Below are positions 54,216-62,665 of a DNA stretch of 64,000 bases, piece after piece. Positions within the stretch are counted from its first letter, which is position 1, and every line of letters begins with the position of its first letter. The notes beneath the pieces are model-generated. The model had not been told where the DNA came from. It saw only the letters and a program-made list of their open reading frames with translations, and searched no databases. The stretch spans positions 1 to 64,000 of the forward strand of contig VGVQ01000012.1 of NCBI GenBank assembly GCA_016874005.1, read 5' to 3'. Both the position numbers and the translations under genes were made by a program. Origin of the DNA: Gemmatimonadota bacterium. GTDB taxonomy: Bacteria > Gemmatimonadota > Gemmatimonadetes > Gemmatimonadales > GWC2-71-9.

Positions 54216-54802
54216 CATCGGCGCAGGAGCACCGGGATGTCGGCCGCCCACTGCGCCTGGCGAGTACCGAATGGATAGGCGATGTGCGACGAGTCGTCCG
54301 GCGAGTAGACCAGCACTTGGGCGGCGTGGGAAACCGTGTAGCGGCCGGCGCTCGAGTCCCGCACCGCGACCCCTACGCCCGCCGCCCGCTGGGCCTGGGC
54401 CAGCTCGTCGGCGCTACCCGACAAGCCGACGGTCTCTCGATCGAACCGTCCCAGCCACTCCGCCAGCCGGTCCCGGGTGTCTCGATCGGGGTCCGTCGTG
54501 ACGAACACCACGTCGATCTGACGACGGTCTTGGGAGGTGAGCTTGTTCATCACCGCGCCCAGGTTCGCCATGGTGGCGGGACAGACGTCGGGGCAGTTGG
54601 CGTAGCCAAAGAACAAGAGGGTGAGGCGGCCTCGGGTCCGTTCCTCGAAATCGAACCGGCTGCCGTCGAGCGCGGTCAGGGTGAAGGCGGGGCGGGGGCT
54701 GGCCTTGGGCAACAGCGCACCGGCCAGGTCCGGTGTCGGGGCGGCCTCCGAGCAACCAAGGGACGCCACCAGCACGACCACGACCATCAAGCCCCGGGTC
54801 AC
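54200..54802 (-). CDS. SCO1/SenC family copper chaperone lipoprotein
   Basis: 200-residue thioredoxin-fold copper protein. Lipoprotein signal with Cys after VASLG. The copper site is FGYANCPDVCPATM (Cys pair, CxxxC) and the His in VSHAAQVLVYSPDD; DPDRDT is the usual loop. SCO1 loads CuA of cytochrome c oxidase. GTG 54802 overlaps the PAP2 stop by 4 bases. Placed with CtaG, CopC and CopD it forms a copper/oxidase-assembly set; NosZ downstream also has a CuA site. Confidence 0.92.
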   Translation of the reverse strand: MTRGLMVVVVLVASLGCSEAAPTPDLAGALLPKASPRPAFTLTALDGSRFDFEERTRGRLTLLFFGYANCPDVCPATMANLGAVMNKLTSQDRRQIDVVFVTTDPDRDTRDRLAEWLGRFDRETVGLSGSADELAQAQRAAGVGVAVRDSSAGRYTVSHAAQVLVYSPDDSSHIAYPFGTRQAQWAADIPVLLRRWTGPR

Positions 54803-55413
54803 TGCCGCTTCTCGTCCGCGGCGGCCGCGACCCGGCGGGCGACCAGTCGGCCAATCGTGCCCCCGCCGAGGGCACCGACGACGACGTCGCTCAGGAAGTG
54901 CGCCTGAGCGAAGACTCGGGTCAAGCCACAGCCGGCCGCCAGGGCGAAGAGGACCGGTGCGGCCCGAGGATACCGGGCGGCGAGCGCGCCGGCCCCGGCA
55001 AACGCTACGGTCGTGTGCCCGCTCGGGAGGCCGAGCCGACTGGTGCTGAACGGATCGATGTCGAAGGCCCGGAACTGGTAGAGCCCGCCAGCGTCGGCGG
55101 GTCGCTCCCGTCGAATGAGGAGTTTGGCTGCCTCGGATGCGATTCCGCCCAACACCACCGCGAACACCAGCGCCTGGGCCGTCACGACCGCGGGGTCGGG
55201 CCGATCCCGGCTCGAGCGCCCCCGTCCTTCGAGCCAGAAGCCCAGGGCGATTACCCCCCAGGTGGGGGCGAAGCCGAGCACCCGGAGCAGCCGTCCCCAG
55301 TCGCGGTCCGCCGGAGCGGACCAGACCCATGCTCGGTAGGCATAGCCGTCGAGTGCGTGTCCAGCGACCACGATCAGGGCGGCCGCTGCCAGCCAGATCA
55401 GCCGCCGATTCAT
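54799..55413 (-). CDS. PAP2 superfamily membrane phosphatase
   Basis: 204-residue membrane protein with the PAP2 phosphatase signature: KLLIRRERP, LPSGHTTVAFAGAGALA and TRVFAQAHFLSDV, giving the Arg, two His and Asp of the active site. Candidate substrates are undecaprenyl pyrophosphate or phosphatidate. ATG 55413 overlaps the AlaX stop by 4 bases and its own stop overlaps SCO1, so it sits in the middle of a coupled run. Confidence 0.9.
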   Translation of the reverse strand: MNRRLIWLAAAALIVVAGHALDGYAYRAWVWSAPADRDWGRLLRVLGFAPTWGVIALGFWLEGRGRSSRDRPDPAVVTAQALVFAVVLGGIASEAAKLLIRRERPADAGGLYQFRAFDIDPFSTSRLGLPSGHTTVAFAGAGALAARYPRAAPVLFALAAGCGLTRVFAQAHFLSDVVVGALGGGTIGRLVARRVAAAADEKRQ

Positions 55414-56630
55414 CCCTGCTGGCTCGCGAGCAACGCGGTGGCCCGGGCCAACGCCTCGGCGAGTCCCTCGGCGGTGGCGGCGGCACCACCGCCTTGGACC
55501 ACCCGGGAGCCGCCGCCGCGACCCCCGCCGATCGCGGCCAACGCGGCGTCCAACGCCGGCTTGAGGTCGACCGCGGCGTGGTCGGAGCGGGCGAACACGA
55601 AGTGGCTCCGGTCGGACGAGGTGGCCAGCAACGCGATCGCCTCGGGGGATTGGGTCAGCCGCATCGCGAGCGCCTTGAGTTCGTCGGGGGGACGGCGGTC
55701 GAACACCCGGGCGACGAGCCGGTGAGCCCCCAGCGGCACCGCGGCCCTGCCTAACGATTCCGCTTCCCGGTCGAGGGCGGCCTCCCGGTGCCCCGCCAGC
55801 TGGCGCTCCAGCTCCATCACCTCGGCTCGGAGGCGAGCGATCGCGGCGGGGAGCTCGGCCGGGGCGCAAGCCAGCCCCGCCGCCGCCTCGGCGACGATCC
55901 GATCCTTCGCCGCGTAGTCTGCCCGAGCCCGGTCACCGCAGAGGAACCCCACCCGGAGGCCCCGCTTGAGACGCTCGGTCCACAGCGAGTGGATCAGGCC
56001 CACCTCGGCCGTCTGCCGAACGTGAGTCCCGCCACAGGCCGAGACGTCGAAGTCGCCGATGGCGACGATCCGCAATGCTCCCTCGATGTCCGGGGCCTTG
56101 CGGAGCGAGATCGTCGCGAGCTCCGCTTCGGTAGGAAACCAAGCCCGGACCGGGAGGTTCCGGCCCACCGTGTCGTTGGCCAGCCGAAACGCCTCCGCCA
56201 AGGCGCCGTCCGCCAGCGTCGGGGTGTCCAGATCGATCGACACGTACTCGACGCCGAGGTGGAAACCGATGGTCGTGGCCCCGGCGACCCGAACGAACGC
56301 TTGGGAGAGGATGTGTTGCCCGGTGTGCTGCTGGATGTGGTCCCAGCGGCGAGCCCAGTCGATGTGGCACGATACCGGACCCAACGTCGCCGGCCGATCG
56401 AGGATGTGGAGGACGGCCCCGTCACCGTCCCGCAGCCGCACCTCGGCGACCGTGCAGCCGTTCAGCGACCCGGTGTCGTGCGGCTGGCCGCCGGAGGTGG
56501 GGTAGAAGTACGTCGCATCGAGCACCGCCGCCGGGCTCCCGGCGACGATCGGGGTTTCCAGCACGGTGGCGTCGAAGCTGGTCCGGTAGGAGTCGCCGTA
56601 GTACGGCCGCTGAGACGCGAGAGTAGGCAC
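55410..56630 (-). CDS. Alanyl-tRNA editing protein AlaX with DHHA1 domain
   Basis: 406-residue AlaX-L protein. It removes Ser or Gly wrongly attached to tRNA-Ala. The editing domain has zinc ligands His102 and His106 (HTGQHILSQ) and Cys199 and His203 (CGGTHV), with the conserved TSGGQPHD early on. A DHHA1 domain (about 300-405) ends with GGGRGGGSRVVQGGG, which matches the C-terminal domain of alanyl-tRNA synthetases. No synthetase catalytic domain. Encoded first in a coupled run with PAP2, SCO1 and CtaG, an unexpected partner set. A tRNA-Arg on the same strand lies just upstream. Confidence 0.9.
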   Translation of the reverse strand: MPTLASQRPYYGDSYRTSFDATVLETPIVAGSPAAVLDATYFYPTSGGQPHDTGSLNGCTVAEVRLRDGDGAVLHILDRPATLGPVSCHIDWARRWDHIQQHTGQHILSQAFVRVAGATTIGFHLGVEYVSIDLDTPTLADGALAEAFRLANDTVGRNLPVRAWFPTEAELATISLRKAPDIEGALRIVAIGDFDVSACGGTHVRQTAEVGLIHSLWTERLKRGLRVGFLCGDRARADYAAKDRIVAEAAAGLACAPAELPAAIARLRAEVMELERQLAGHREAALDREAESLGRAAVPLGAHRLVARVFDRRPPDELKALAMRLTQSPEAIALLATSSDRSHFVFARSDHAAVDLKPALDAALAAIGGGRGGGSRVVQGGGAAATAEGLAEALARATALLASQQG

Positions 56631-56665
56631 AGGAGTGAGCTAGCTGCAAGCCACCAAACGAGATA

Positions 56666-56739
56666 TGCGCCCGGAGGGACTCGAACCCCCAACCCTCAGA
56701 TCCGAAGTCTGATGCTCTATCCAATTGAGCTACGGACGC
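56666..56739 (-). tRNA. tRNA-Arg (TCG)
   Basis: On the minus strand: acceptor GCGTCCG/CGGGCGC with one G-T pair, anticodon loop CTTCGGA with TCG anticodon, T-arm GGTTCGAGTCC, discriminator A. CCA not encoded. Confidence 0.92.
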
Positions 56740-56802
56740 CCGAGCGGGTAATCTCGGCCCGGTGGGTGGGGTTAGTCAAACCGCTGGGGGCGCCAACCCG
56801 CG

Positions 56803-56818
56803 GTGAAGCGGGCTTCAC
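56803..56818. promoter_or_regulatory. Perfect inverted repeat upstream of nos cluster
   Basis: GTGAAGC-GG-GCTTCAC, 7-bp arms and 2-base centre, about 70 bases before the cytochrome c start codon. It is of operator size; it does not match the FNR/NNR box. The regulator is unknown. Confidence 0.4.
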
Positions 56819-56888
56819 GGCCCGTTCAGGCAGGCTCCATGAGGGATTCCCTAGGTTGCCCCGCAAACCCAATCCAGGATGGCTCTCG

Positions 56889-57371
56889 ATGGCCCGGTTC
56901 TCCCTAGGCGTAGTGATGGCGATGGCTCTTACAGCCGGGTGTGGCGGCGGTGGGGGCGGTCAACCGCCGGCTCCGCCCGCGGGCGGCGGAGCCGACGCAT
57001 CCGGGCTGTCGGCCTTTCAGTTGGAGCACGGCATCGGCCCGGTCACGGAGGCTGTGACTCTGGCCGATGTGGATCCGAAGCTGGTCGAAACCGGGAAGGG
57101 TCTGTTCGAGGTCAAGTGCACCGCCTGTCACAAGATCGCCGAGCGGTACGTTGGCCCGCCGCTCAACGACGTGCTGACCAAACGGTCGCCCACGTACGTC
57201 ATGAACATGATCCTCAATCCGAACGAGATGGTCGAACGGCACCCCGTCGCCAAACAGCTGCTCGGCGAGTACATGACGCTGATGGCGAACCAGAGCCTCA
57301 CCATCGAGGAGGCTCGGGCCATTCTCGAATATCTCCGCACTCAAACCCAGGGCGCCCCATCGGCGCAGTGA
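56889..57371 (+). CDS. c-type cytochrome of nos cluster
   Basis: 160-residue lipoprotein cytochrome. Signal peptide with lipobox LTAGC and a Gly/Pro linker, then the haem site CTACH (Cys77, Cys80, His81) and a Met region (MILNPNEM, MTLMAN) for the sixth ligand. Encoded 32 bases before nosZ. In clade II nos clusters such cytochromes carry electrons from the quinone-linked branch to NosZ. ATG 56889 gives the signal peptide; the frame is open upstream through the tRNA-Arg region, which is not coding. Confidence 0.88.
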   Translation: MARFSLGVVMAMALTAGCGGGGGGQPPAPPAGGGADASGLSAFQLEHGIGPVTEAVTLADVDPKLVETGKGLFEVKCTACHKIAERYVGPPLNDVLTKRSPTYVMNMILNPNEMVERHPVAKQLLGEYMTLMANQSLTIEEARAILEYLRTQTQGAPSAQ

Positions 57372-57403
57372 CGCCGGCGTCCTTCTCACCAGGAGACTAC
57401 AAA

Positions 57404-59350
57404 ATGCGAACCGGGCAGGGCAGACTCATGCTGGTGGCGCTGGCGGCCGGGCTTGCCGGCTGCGCGCCGACGGGCGGACAAGGAGGCGGTGCGCTCGTGG
57501 GTGGCGATGCCGCCGGGCGGGTGTATGTGGCGCCGGGACAACTCGACGAATTCTACGCCTTCATGTCCGGGGGGTTCAGCGGCAACCTGGGGATCTATGG
57601 TCTCCCGTCTGGCCGGCTCCTCCAGCAGGTCCCGGTCTTCTCGCAATACCCCGAGAAGGGGTACGGCTATTCCGAGGAAACCAAGGCCCTCCTCAATACC
57701 AGTTTTGGCTTCGTGCCGTGGGATGACAGCCACCATCCCCAGCTCTCCACCACCAACGGCGAGCACGACGGCCGCTGGCTCTTCATCAACGGGAACAACA
57801 CCCCGCGGATCGCCCGGATCGACCTGACGAAGTTCGAGACCGAGGAGATCATCGAGCTCCCCAACTCCGCCGGCGGCCATGCCTCGCCGTACCTGACCGA
57901 GGGCACCGAATACGTGGTGAGCGCGACCCGGTTCTCGGTCCCGACGCCCCAGGCTGATGTGCCGATTGCCGACAGCAAGTTCGGCGGCTTGATCAGCTTC
58001 GTGAAAGTGGATCCCCAGACTGGGCACATGGACCTGGCCTTCCAGATCCACATGCCGGGCTACAACTACGATCTCTCCCGCGCGGGCAAAGGGCCCTCGC
58101 ACGGCTGGTCCTTCTTCAGCACCTACAACTCCGAAGAAGGCAAGACCATGCTGGAGCGGAGCGCCTCGCAACGGGACAAGGATTTCATCGCGGCCATCAA
58201 CTGGAAACAGGCGGAGCAGTGTGTCGCCGACGGCAAGGCCAAGACCTGGCCGGCGCGGTACGCCCATAACGTCCGCGGCGAGGATGGCGTTGCCCGAAGC
58301 GAGATCAAGACCAGCGCCAAGGTACTGGCGCCGGCCGACTGCCCCGGAATCGCTTACTTCCTCCCGACGCCCAAGTCGCCCCACGGGGCCGACGTCGATC
58401 CGACCGGCGAGTTCATCGTGGGCGGCGGCAAACTCGCGACCGTCATCCCGGTCCACTCGTTCTCGAAGATGCAGAAGGCCATCGCCGACAAGGCGATCGA
58501 GGCCGAGATCGACGGCATCCCGGTGCTCAAGTACGAAGCGACCATCGCCGGCGAGGTCCAGGATCCCGGGTTGGGGCCGTTGCACACCGAGTTCGACGGC
58601 AAGGGCTTTGCCTACACGTCGGTGTTCCTCTCCTCCGAAATCGTGAAGTGGAGCCTCGCGGATTTCAAAGTCGTCGACCGGGTCCCGACCTATTACTCGA
58701 TCGGCCACTTGCTCATCCCCGGCGGCGATACCCGGAAGCCCGATGGCAAGTACGTGATTGCGCTCAACAAGATCACCAAGGACCGCTATCTCCCGACCGG
58801 CCCCGAGCTGACCCAGTCGGCCCAGCTCTATGACATCACCGGCGACAAGATGCGGCTCTTGGCGGATTTCCCGACGGCGGGTGAGCCCCACTATGCCCAG
58901 GCGATCCTGGCGTCCAAGATCAAGGACCGTCAGCTCCGGACCTTCGCGCTCGAAGCCAACAAGCACCCGCAGGGCATCAAGTCCGAGAAGGAAGCCCGGG
59001 TGGAGCGGCAGGGCAACAAGGTCCGCATCTACATGACGGCCATCCGCAGCCACTTCATGCCGGACAACATCGAAGGCGTCCAGGTCGGCGACTCGGTCTT
59101 CTTCCACATTACCAACCTGGAGCAGGATTGGGACGTGCCGCACGGCTTCGCGATGATGGGTGCTCGGAACGGCGAGCTGCTGATCATGCCGGGTCAGACC
59201 CTCACCCTCACCTGGGTGCCGGATCGGCCAGGGGTCTTCCCCTTCTACTGCACCGATTTCTGCTCGGCTCTGCACCAGGAGATGCAGGGATACATCCGGG
59301 TGTCGCCCCGCGGTTCGGCAACCAAGATCAGCTTCAACACGGGGTCGTAA
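57404..59350 (+). CDS. nosZ: Nitrous-oxide reductase, clade II (Sec/lipoprotein type)
   Basis: 648-residue enzyme reducing N2O to N2 in the periplasm. N-terminal seven-bladed propeller holds the CuZ histidines (for example DDSHHPQLS, GPSHGW, SPHGADVDP and LHTEFDGKG). The C-terminal cupredoxin domain holds CuA: Cys616 and Cys620 in YCTDFCSALHQEMQGY, with His624 and Met627. The start has a lipoprotein signal (GLAGC) rather than a twin-arginine signal, which defines the clade II/Sec-dependent form. AGGAG lies about 9 bases before ATG 57404. Key ligand residues appear intact. Confidence 0.97.
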   Translation: MRTGQGRLMLVALAAGLAGCAPTGGQGGGALVGGDAAGRVYVAPGQLDEFYAFMSGGFSGNLGIYGLPSGRLLQQVPVFSQYPEKGYGYSEETKALLNTSFGFVPWDDSHHPQLSTTNGEHDGRWLFINGNNTPRIARIDLTKFETEEIIELPNSAGGHASPYLTEGTEYVVSATRFSVPTPQADVPIADSKFGGLISFVKVDPQTGHMDLAFQIHMPGYNYDLSRAGKGPSHGWSFFSTYNSEEGKTMLERSASQRDKDFIAAINWKQAEQCVADGKAKTWPARYAHNVRGEDGVARSEIKTSAKVLAPADCPGIAYFLPTPKSPHGADVDPTGEFIVGGGKLATVIPVHSFSKMQKAIADKAIEAEIDGIPVLKYEATIAGEVQDPGLGPLHTEFDGKGFAYTSVFLSSEIVKWSLADFKVVDRVPTYYSIGHLLIPGGDTRKPDGKYVIALNKITKDRYLPTGPELTQSAQLYDITGDKMRLLADFPTAGEPHYAQAILASKIKDRQLRTFALEANKHPQGIKSEKEARVERQGNKVRIYMTAIRSHFMPDNIEGVQVGDSVFFHITNLEQDWDVPHGFAMMGARNGELLIMPGQTLTLTWVPDRPGVFPFYCTDFCSALHQEMQGYIRVSPRGSATKISFNTGS

Positions 59351-59358
59351 TCGCATCG

Positions 59359-59961
59359 ATGCAGATGGTCACGCGCAATCGTGTTCTCCTGGGGGTGGCG
59401 GCGGTCGGGTTGCTCGCCACCCTCGTCGTGCCGCTCTGGAGCATCGGTCTGGTGGCGCCGCAGTACCCCGAGGGGCTCGGCATGAAGATCTGGGCCCACC
59501 AGATCACCGGCGACCTCAGGAGTATCAATGGGCTGAATCACTACATCGGGATGAAGGAAATCCATCCCGAGGCGATTCCCGAGCTTCGCTTGATGCCGAT
59601 GGTGGTCATGGCCTTGGCCGCCCTTGGTGTGTTGGCCGCGGTCTGGGGCCGGCGGGCGGGGCTCGGGATCTGGGTCGGGCTCTTGCTGGTGTCGGCTCTG
59701 GTGGGGCTCGTGGATTTCTACCTCTGGGGCTACGATTACGGACACGATCTCGACCCAACGGCCGCGATCAAGGTCCCGGGGATGAGCTACCAGCCGCCGC
59801 TGATTGGCACCAAAAAGCTGCTCAACTTCACCGCCGTTTCGCTACCCGATATCGGCGGGTGGGTGGCCTTTGGGGTGCTGGGCCTGGCAATCTTCCTGCT
59901 GGTCAATGAGTTCCGGCGCGGCCGTCGATCTCCAGTGGGGTCGGCGGCTGCCGCCTCGTGA
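59359..59961 (+). CDS. nosB: NosB-like membrane protein
   Basis: 200-residue membrane protein with about four helices (10-31, 76-94, 100-118, 165-185). In clade II clusters, a polytopic membrane protein NosB is encoded right after nosZ, as here; its job is not settled. Motifs are PEGLGMKIWAHQITGD and GMSYQPPLIGTKKLLNF. ATG 59359 or 59365 are both possible starts. Overlaps nosD by 4 bases (GTGA). Confidence 0.8.
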   Translation: MQMVTRNRVLLGVAAVGLLATLVVPLWSIGLVAPQYPEGLGMKIWAHQITGDLRSINGLNHYIGMKEIHPEAIPELRLMPMVVMALAALGVLAAVWGRRAGLGIWVGLLLVSALVGLVDFYLWGYDYGHDLDPTAAIKVPGMSYQPPLIGTKKLLNFTAVSLPDIGGWVAFGVLGLAIFLLVNEFRRGRRSPVGSAAAAS

Positions 59962-61157
59962 TCGACCTGCTCGGAACCATCGTAGTGAAGGCAGGGTCGG
60001 CGGTGCCGACCCTGTCCGCGGCGCTCGCCCTTGCTCGTCCGCACGATACCGTGGTCGTCGAAGCCGGGCGGTACGCCGAGCCGCCCATCGAGGTCACCAG
60101 GCCGGTTGTCATCCTGGGTCGGGGCCGGCCGGTGTTCGTCGGCCGCGGCGATCACACCGTCATCCGAGTGACCGCCGACAGCGTGACCATTGCCGGCATC
60201 GCGGTCGAACGTGTCCTCCCGAGCAATGTGGCCGAGCCATCCGCCATCCGGCTCGACAGCGTGGCTCATTGCCGCGTGGCCGACGTCGAGGTTCGGGATA
60301 GCTTCTTCGGGATCTACGGCTCGGCCGTCGAATCGTGCCTGATCGAAAACAATCGCGTCGTCGGGCCGGGGCGATCCGAGCAGGAAAGCGGCAACGCGAT
60401 TCACCTCTGGTCGTCGCGCGACGTCACCGTCCGCGGCAATGTCGTGGAACGTTATCGCGACGGGATCTACCTCGAGTTCGTGACCGGCAGTCGGCTGGAA
60501 GGCAACCGAAGCCGCGACAACCGCCGTTTCGGCTTGCACTTCATGTTCTCCGACGATTGCCTCTACCAGGAGAACCAGTTTTCTCGAAACGGCGCCGGCG
60601 TCGCGGTGATGTACTCCAAGCAGGTCCGGATGGTCGCCAACCGTTTCGAGCACAACCGGGGCCAAGCGGCCTACGGCCTGCTGCTCAAGGACATCACCGA
60701 CAGCCGGTTGGAGAAGAACGTCTTCGACGCCAACACCATCGCCCTCTACTTCGAGGCGGCCAATCGGGTCGAGGCGGTGGAGAATCACTTCAGCTCGAAC
60801 GGCTGGGCGATCCGGATGCTGGCCAACTCCGAGGCCAACGTCGTCACCGGCAACGCTTTCGTCGGGAACGGGTTCGATGTCAGCACCAACAGCCGCAGCA
60901 ATGCCAGCCGGTTCGACGGGAATTTCTGGGATCGCTACCGAGGCTACGACCTCGATCGCGATGGTTTCGGCGACGCGCCCTTTCGGCCGGTGCGTCTCTT
61001 CTCGTTGGTGGTGGAGCAGAACGAACCGTCCCTGATCCTCCTCCGGAGCGCCTTCGTCGACTTGCTCGACGCGGCCGAGCGGGTGTTGCCGATTCTCACC
61101 CCGGAAACCTTGGTGGATCGGCGGCCGCTGCTTGCGATGCCTGGTCGATCGAGATGA
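59958..61157 (+). CDS. nosD: NosD periplasmic copper-processing protein
   Basis: 399-residue right-handed beta-helix protein. Parallel beta-helix repeats are seen as runs of N and G every 20-25 residues, such as SRDVTVRGNVVERYRDGIYL and RLEGNRSRDNRRFGLHFMFS, the latter a NosD hallmark. It works with NosF and NosY in building the CuZ centre, probably delivering sulfur. GTG start coupled to nosB; ends in a 4-base overlap with nosF. Confidence 0.93.
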   Translation: MIDLLGTIVVKAGSAVPTLSAALALARPHDTVVVEAGRYAEPPIEVTRPVVILGRGRPVFVGRGDHTVIRVTADSVTIAGIAVERVLPSNVAEPSAIRLDSVAHCRVADVEVRDSFFGIYGSAVESCLIENNRVVGPGRSEQESGNAIHLWSSRDVTVRGNVVERYRDGIYLEFVTGSRLEGNRSRDNRRFGLHFMFSDDCLYQENQFSRNGAGVAVMYSKQVRMVANRFEHNRGQAAYGLLLKDITDSRLEKNVFDANTIALYFEAANRVEAVENHFSSNGWAIRMLANSEANVVTGNAFVGNGFDVSTNSRSNASRFDGNFWDRYRGYDLDRDGFGDAPFRPVRLFSLVVEQNEPSLILLRSAFVDLLDAAERVLPILTPETLVDRRPLLAMPGRSR

Positions 61158-61864
61158 GCATCGAGGTCAAGCGGCTGCGGAAACGGTTCGGTCGGATGGA
61201 GGTCCTGCGGGGCGTCGACCTGGCCTTTGCGACCGGGAGGACGACGGCGATCGTGGGCCCCAACGCGGCTGGCAAGACCACCCTCATCAAAGCGATTCTC
61301 GGACTGGTTCGACCGGACCAGGGTAGCGAGGTGTGGATCGACGGTACCCGGGTCACCGGCGAAAGCGGCTATCGCGAGCGAATCGGCTACATGCCGCAAG
61401 CCGCTCGGTTTCCGCCCCATCTGACCGGACGGGAAGTGCTCTCGGTCTTGTGCCGTCTTCGCGGGGCCAAGGATCCCAATCTCGAGTTGGTCGATCTCCT
61501 CGGACTCGAACCCCACCTCGACAAGCGGGTCGGGGCGTTGAGCGGCGGCAGCCGGCAGAAGCTCAACGCCGTCGTGGCCACCATGTTTCGGCCCGCGGTG
61601 CTCGTGCTCGACGAGCCCACGGCGGGTCTCGACCCGAGGGCGAGCGCGATCTTCAAGGATCACCTCGCCAAGGCGACCGGGGCCGGCGCCACGGTGCTGC
61701 TCACCTCGCACATCGTGAGCGAACTCGAAGACCTCGCCGAGGATCTCGTCTTTCTGGTCGAGGGTCAGGTGCGATTCCACGGCCCGGTCGACGACCTCAA
61801 GGCGCAGGCTGGCGAGGCCAAGTTGGAGCGGGTGCTGGCCCGTCTCCTCGAGCCAAGCCCATGA
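61154..61864 (+). CDS. nosF: NosF ABC transporter ATPase
   Basis: 236-residue ABC ATPase: Walker A GPNAAGKT at residues 35-42, signature LSGGSRQK, Walker B VLVLDEPTAGLD and switch His in LLTSHIVSE. It powers NosY for the assembly of CuZ. ATG 61154 overlaps nosD and its end overlaps nosY (ATGA). Confidence 0.94.
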   Translation: MSIEVKRLRKRFGRMEVLRGVDLAFATGRTTAIVGPNAAGKTTLIKAILGLVRPDQGSEVWIDGTRVTGESGYRERIGYMPQAARFPPHLTGREVLSVLCRLRGAKDPNLELVDLLGLEPHLDKRVGALSGGSRQKLNAVVATMFRPAVLVLDEPTAGLDPRASAIFKDHLAKATGAGATVLLTSHIVSELEDLAEDLVFLVEGQVRFHGPVDDLKAQAGEAKLERVLARLLEPSP

Positions 61865-62655
61865 GGGGTGCCACCCGCCGGATCATCGCGACCCACGCCA
61901 CCAACGTGGGGCGAAGTCGTTGGCTGCTCGTCTACACTGGCCTGTTGGCCCTGGCCGCGGTGCTCCTGGTGTGGCTCGGCGGGAGCGCGGCGCGGGCCCT
62001 CGTGAGCCTGATCAACGTCGTCCTGTTGCTGGTGCCGCTGATGGCGGTCGTGTTCGGCACCTTGTACGTCTACAATGCCCGCGAGTTCACCGAGCTGTTG
62101 CTGACCCAGCCGGTCGAACGAGACGCGGCGTACTTCGGCCTGGTGGGTGGGCTCGCCGTTCCGTTGGTTGTCGCATTCCTCGTCGGGGTCGGGGTACCCC
62201 TCGGGTTTGCCGCGTTCTCCGATCTGACCATCCTCCCCGGCATCGTCGCCTTGCTGGGAGTGGGGACCCTTCTCGTTCTGGTCTTTACCGCGTTCGCGGT
62301 GGCACTCGCGGTGCGAGTCGAGGACCGCGCCTGGGGACTCGGGGCGGCGCTCCTGGTCTGGTTGGTTTGCACCGTGATCTACGATGGTCTCATCCTGCTC
62401 CTGTTGGCTACCGTTCGGGATCGGCCCCTCGAGATCCCGGTTCTCGTGATGACCATGCTGAATCCGATTGACGTCGCCAGGATTCAGCTCCTGCTCACCT
62501 TCGACATCGCAGCACTCCTCGGATACACCGGGACGGTTTACGAGCGGGTCTTCAGCGGCCTCCTGGGACGAAGCCTCGCCGTCGTGGTGCTCTTGGTCTG
62601 CGCCATGGTCCCCCTGTTGGTGGGTCGCTTCTGGTTCCGCCGGAAGGACTTCTGA
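61861..62655 (+). CDS. nosY: NosY ABC transporter permease
   Basis: 264-residue inner-membrane protein with six helices, ABC-2 type. Motif YNAREFTELLLTQPVERD after helix 2 and TMLNPIDVARI are typical of NosY. Works with NosF and NosD on maturation of NosZ. Last gene of the cluster here; nosL, nosR, nosG and nosH are not in the window. Confidence 0.93.
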   Translation: MRGATRRIIATHATNVGRSRWLLVYTGLLALAAVLLVWLGGSAARALVSLINVVLLLVPLMAVVFGTLYVYNAREFTELLLTQPVERDAAYFGLVGGLAVPLVVAFLVGVGVPLGFAAFSDLTILPGIVALLGVGTLLVLVFTAFAVALAVRVEDRAWGLGAALLVWLVCTVIYDGLILLLLATVRDRPLEIPVLVMTMLNPIDVARIQLLLTFDIAALLGYTGTVYERVFSGLLGRSLAVVVLLVCAMVPLLVGRFWFRRKDF

Positions 62656-62665
62656 GGCGGATCGA

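Noticed and set aside
56803-56818. FNR/NNR box controlling nos genes
   Set aside because: The palindrome lacks the TTGAT-N4-ATCAA consensus.
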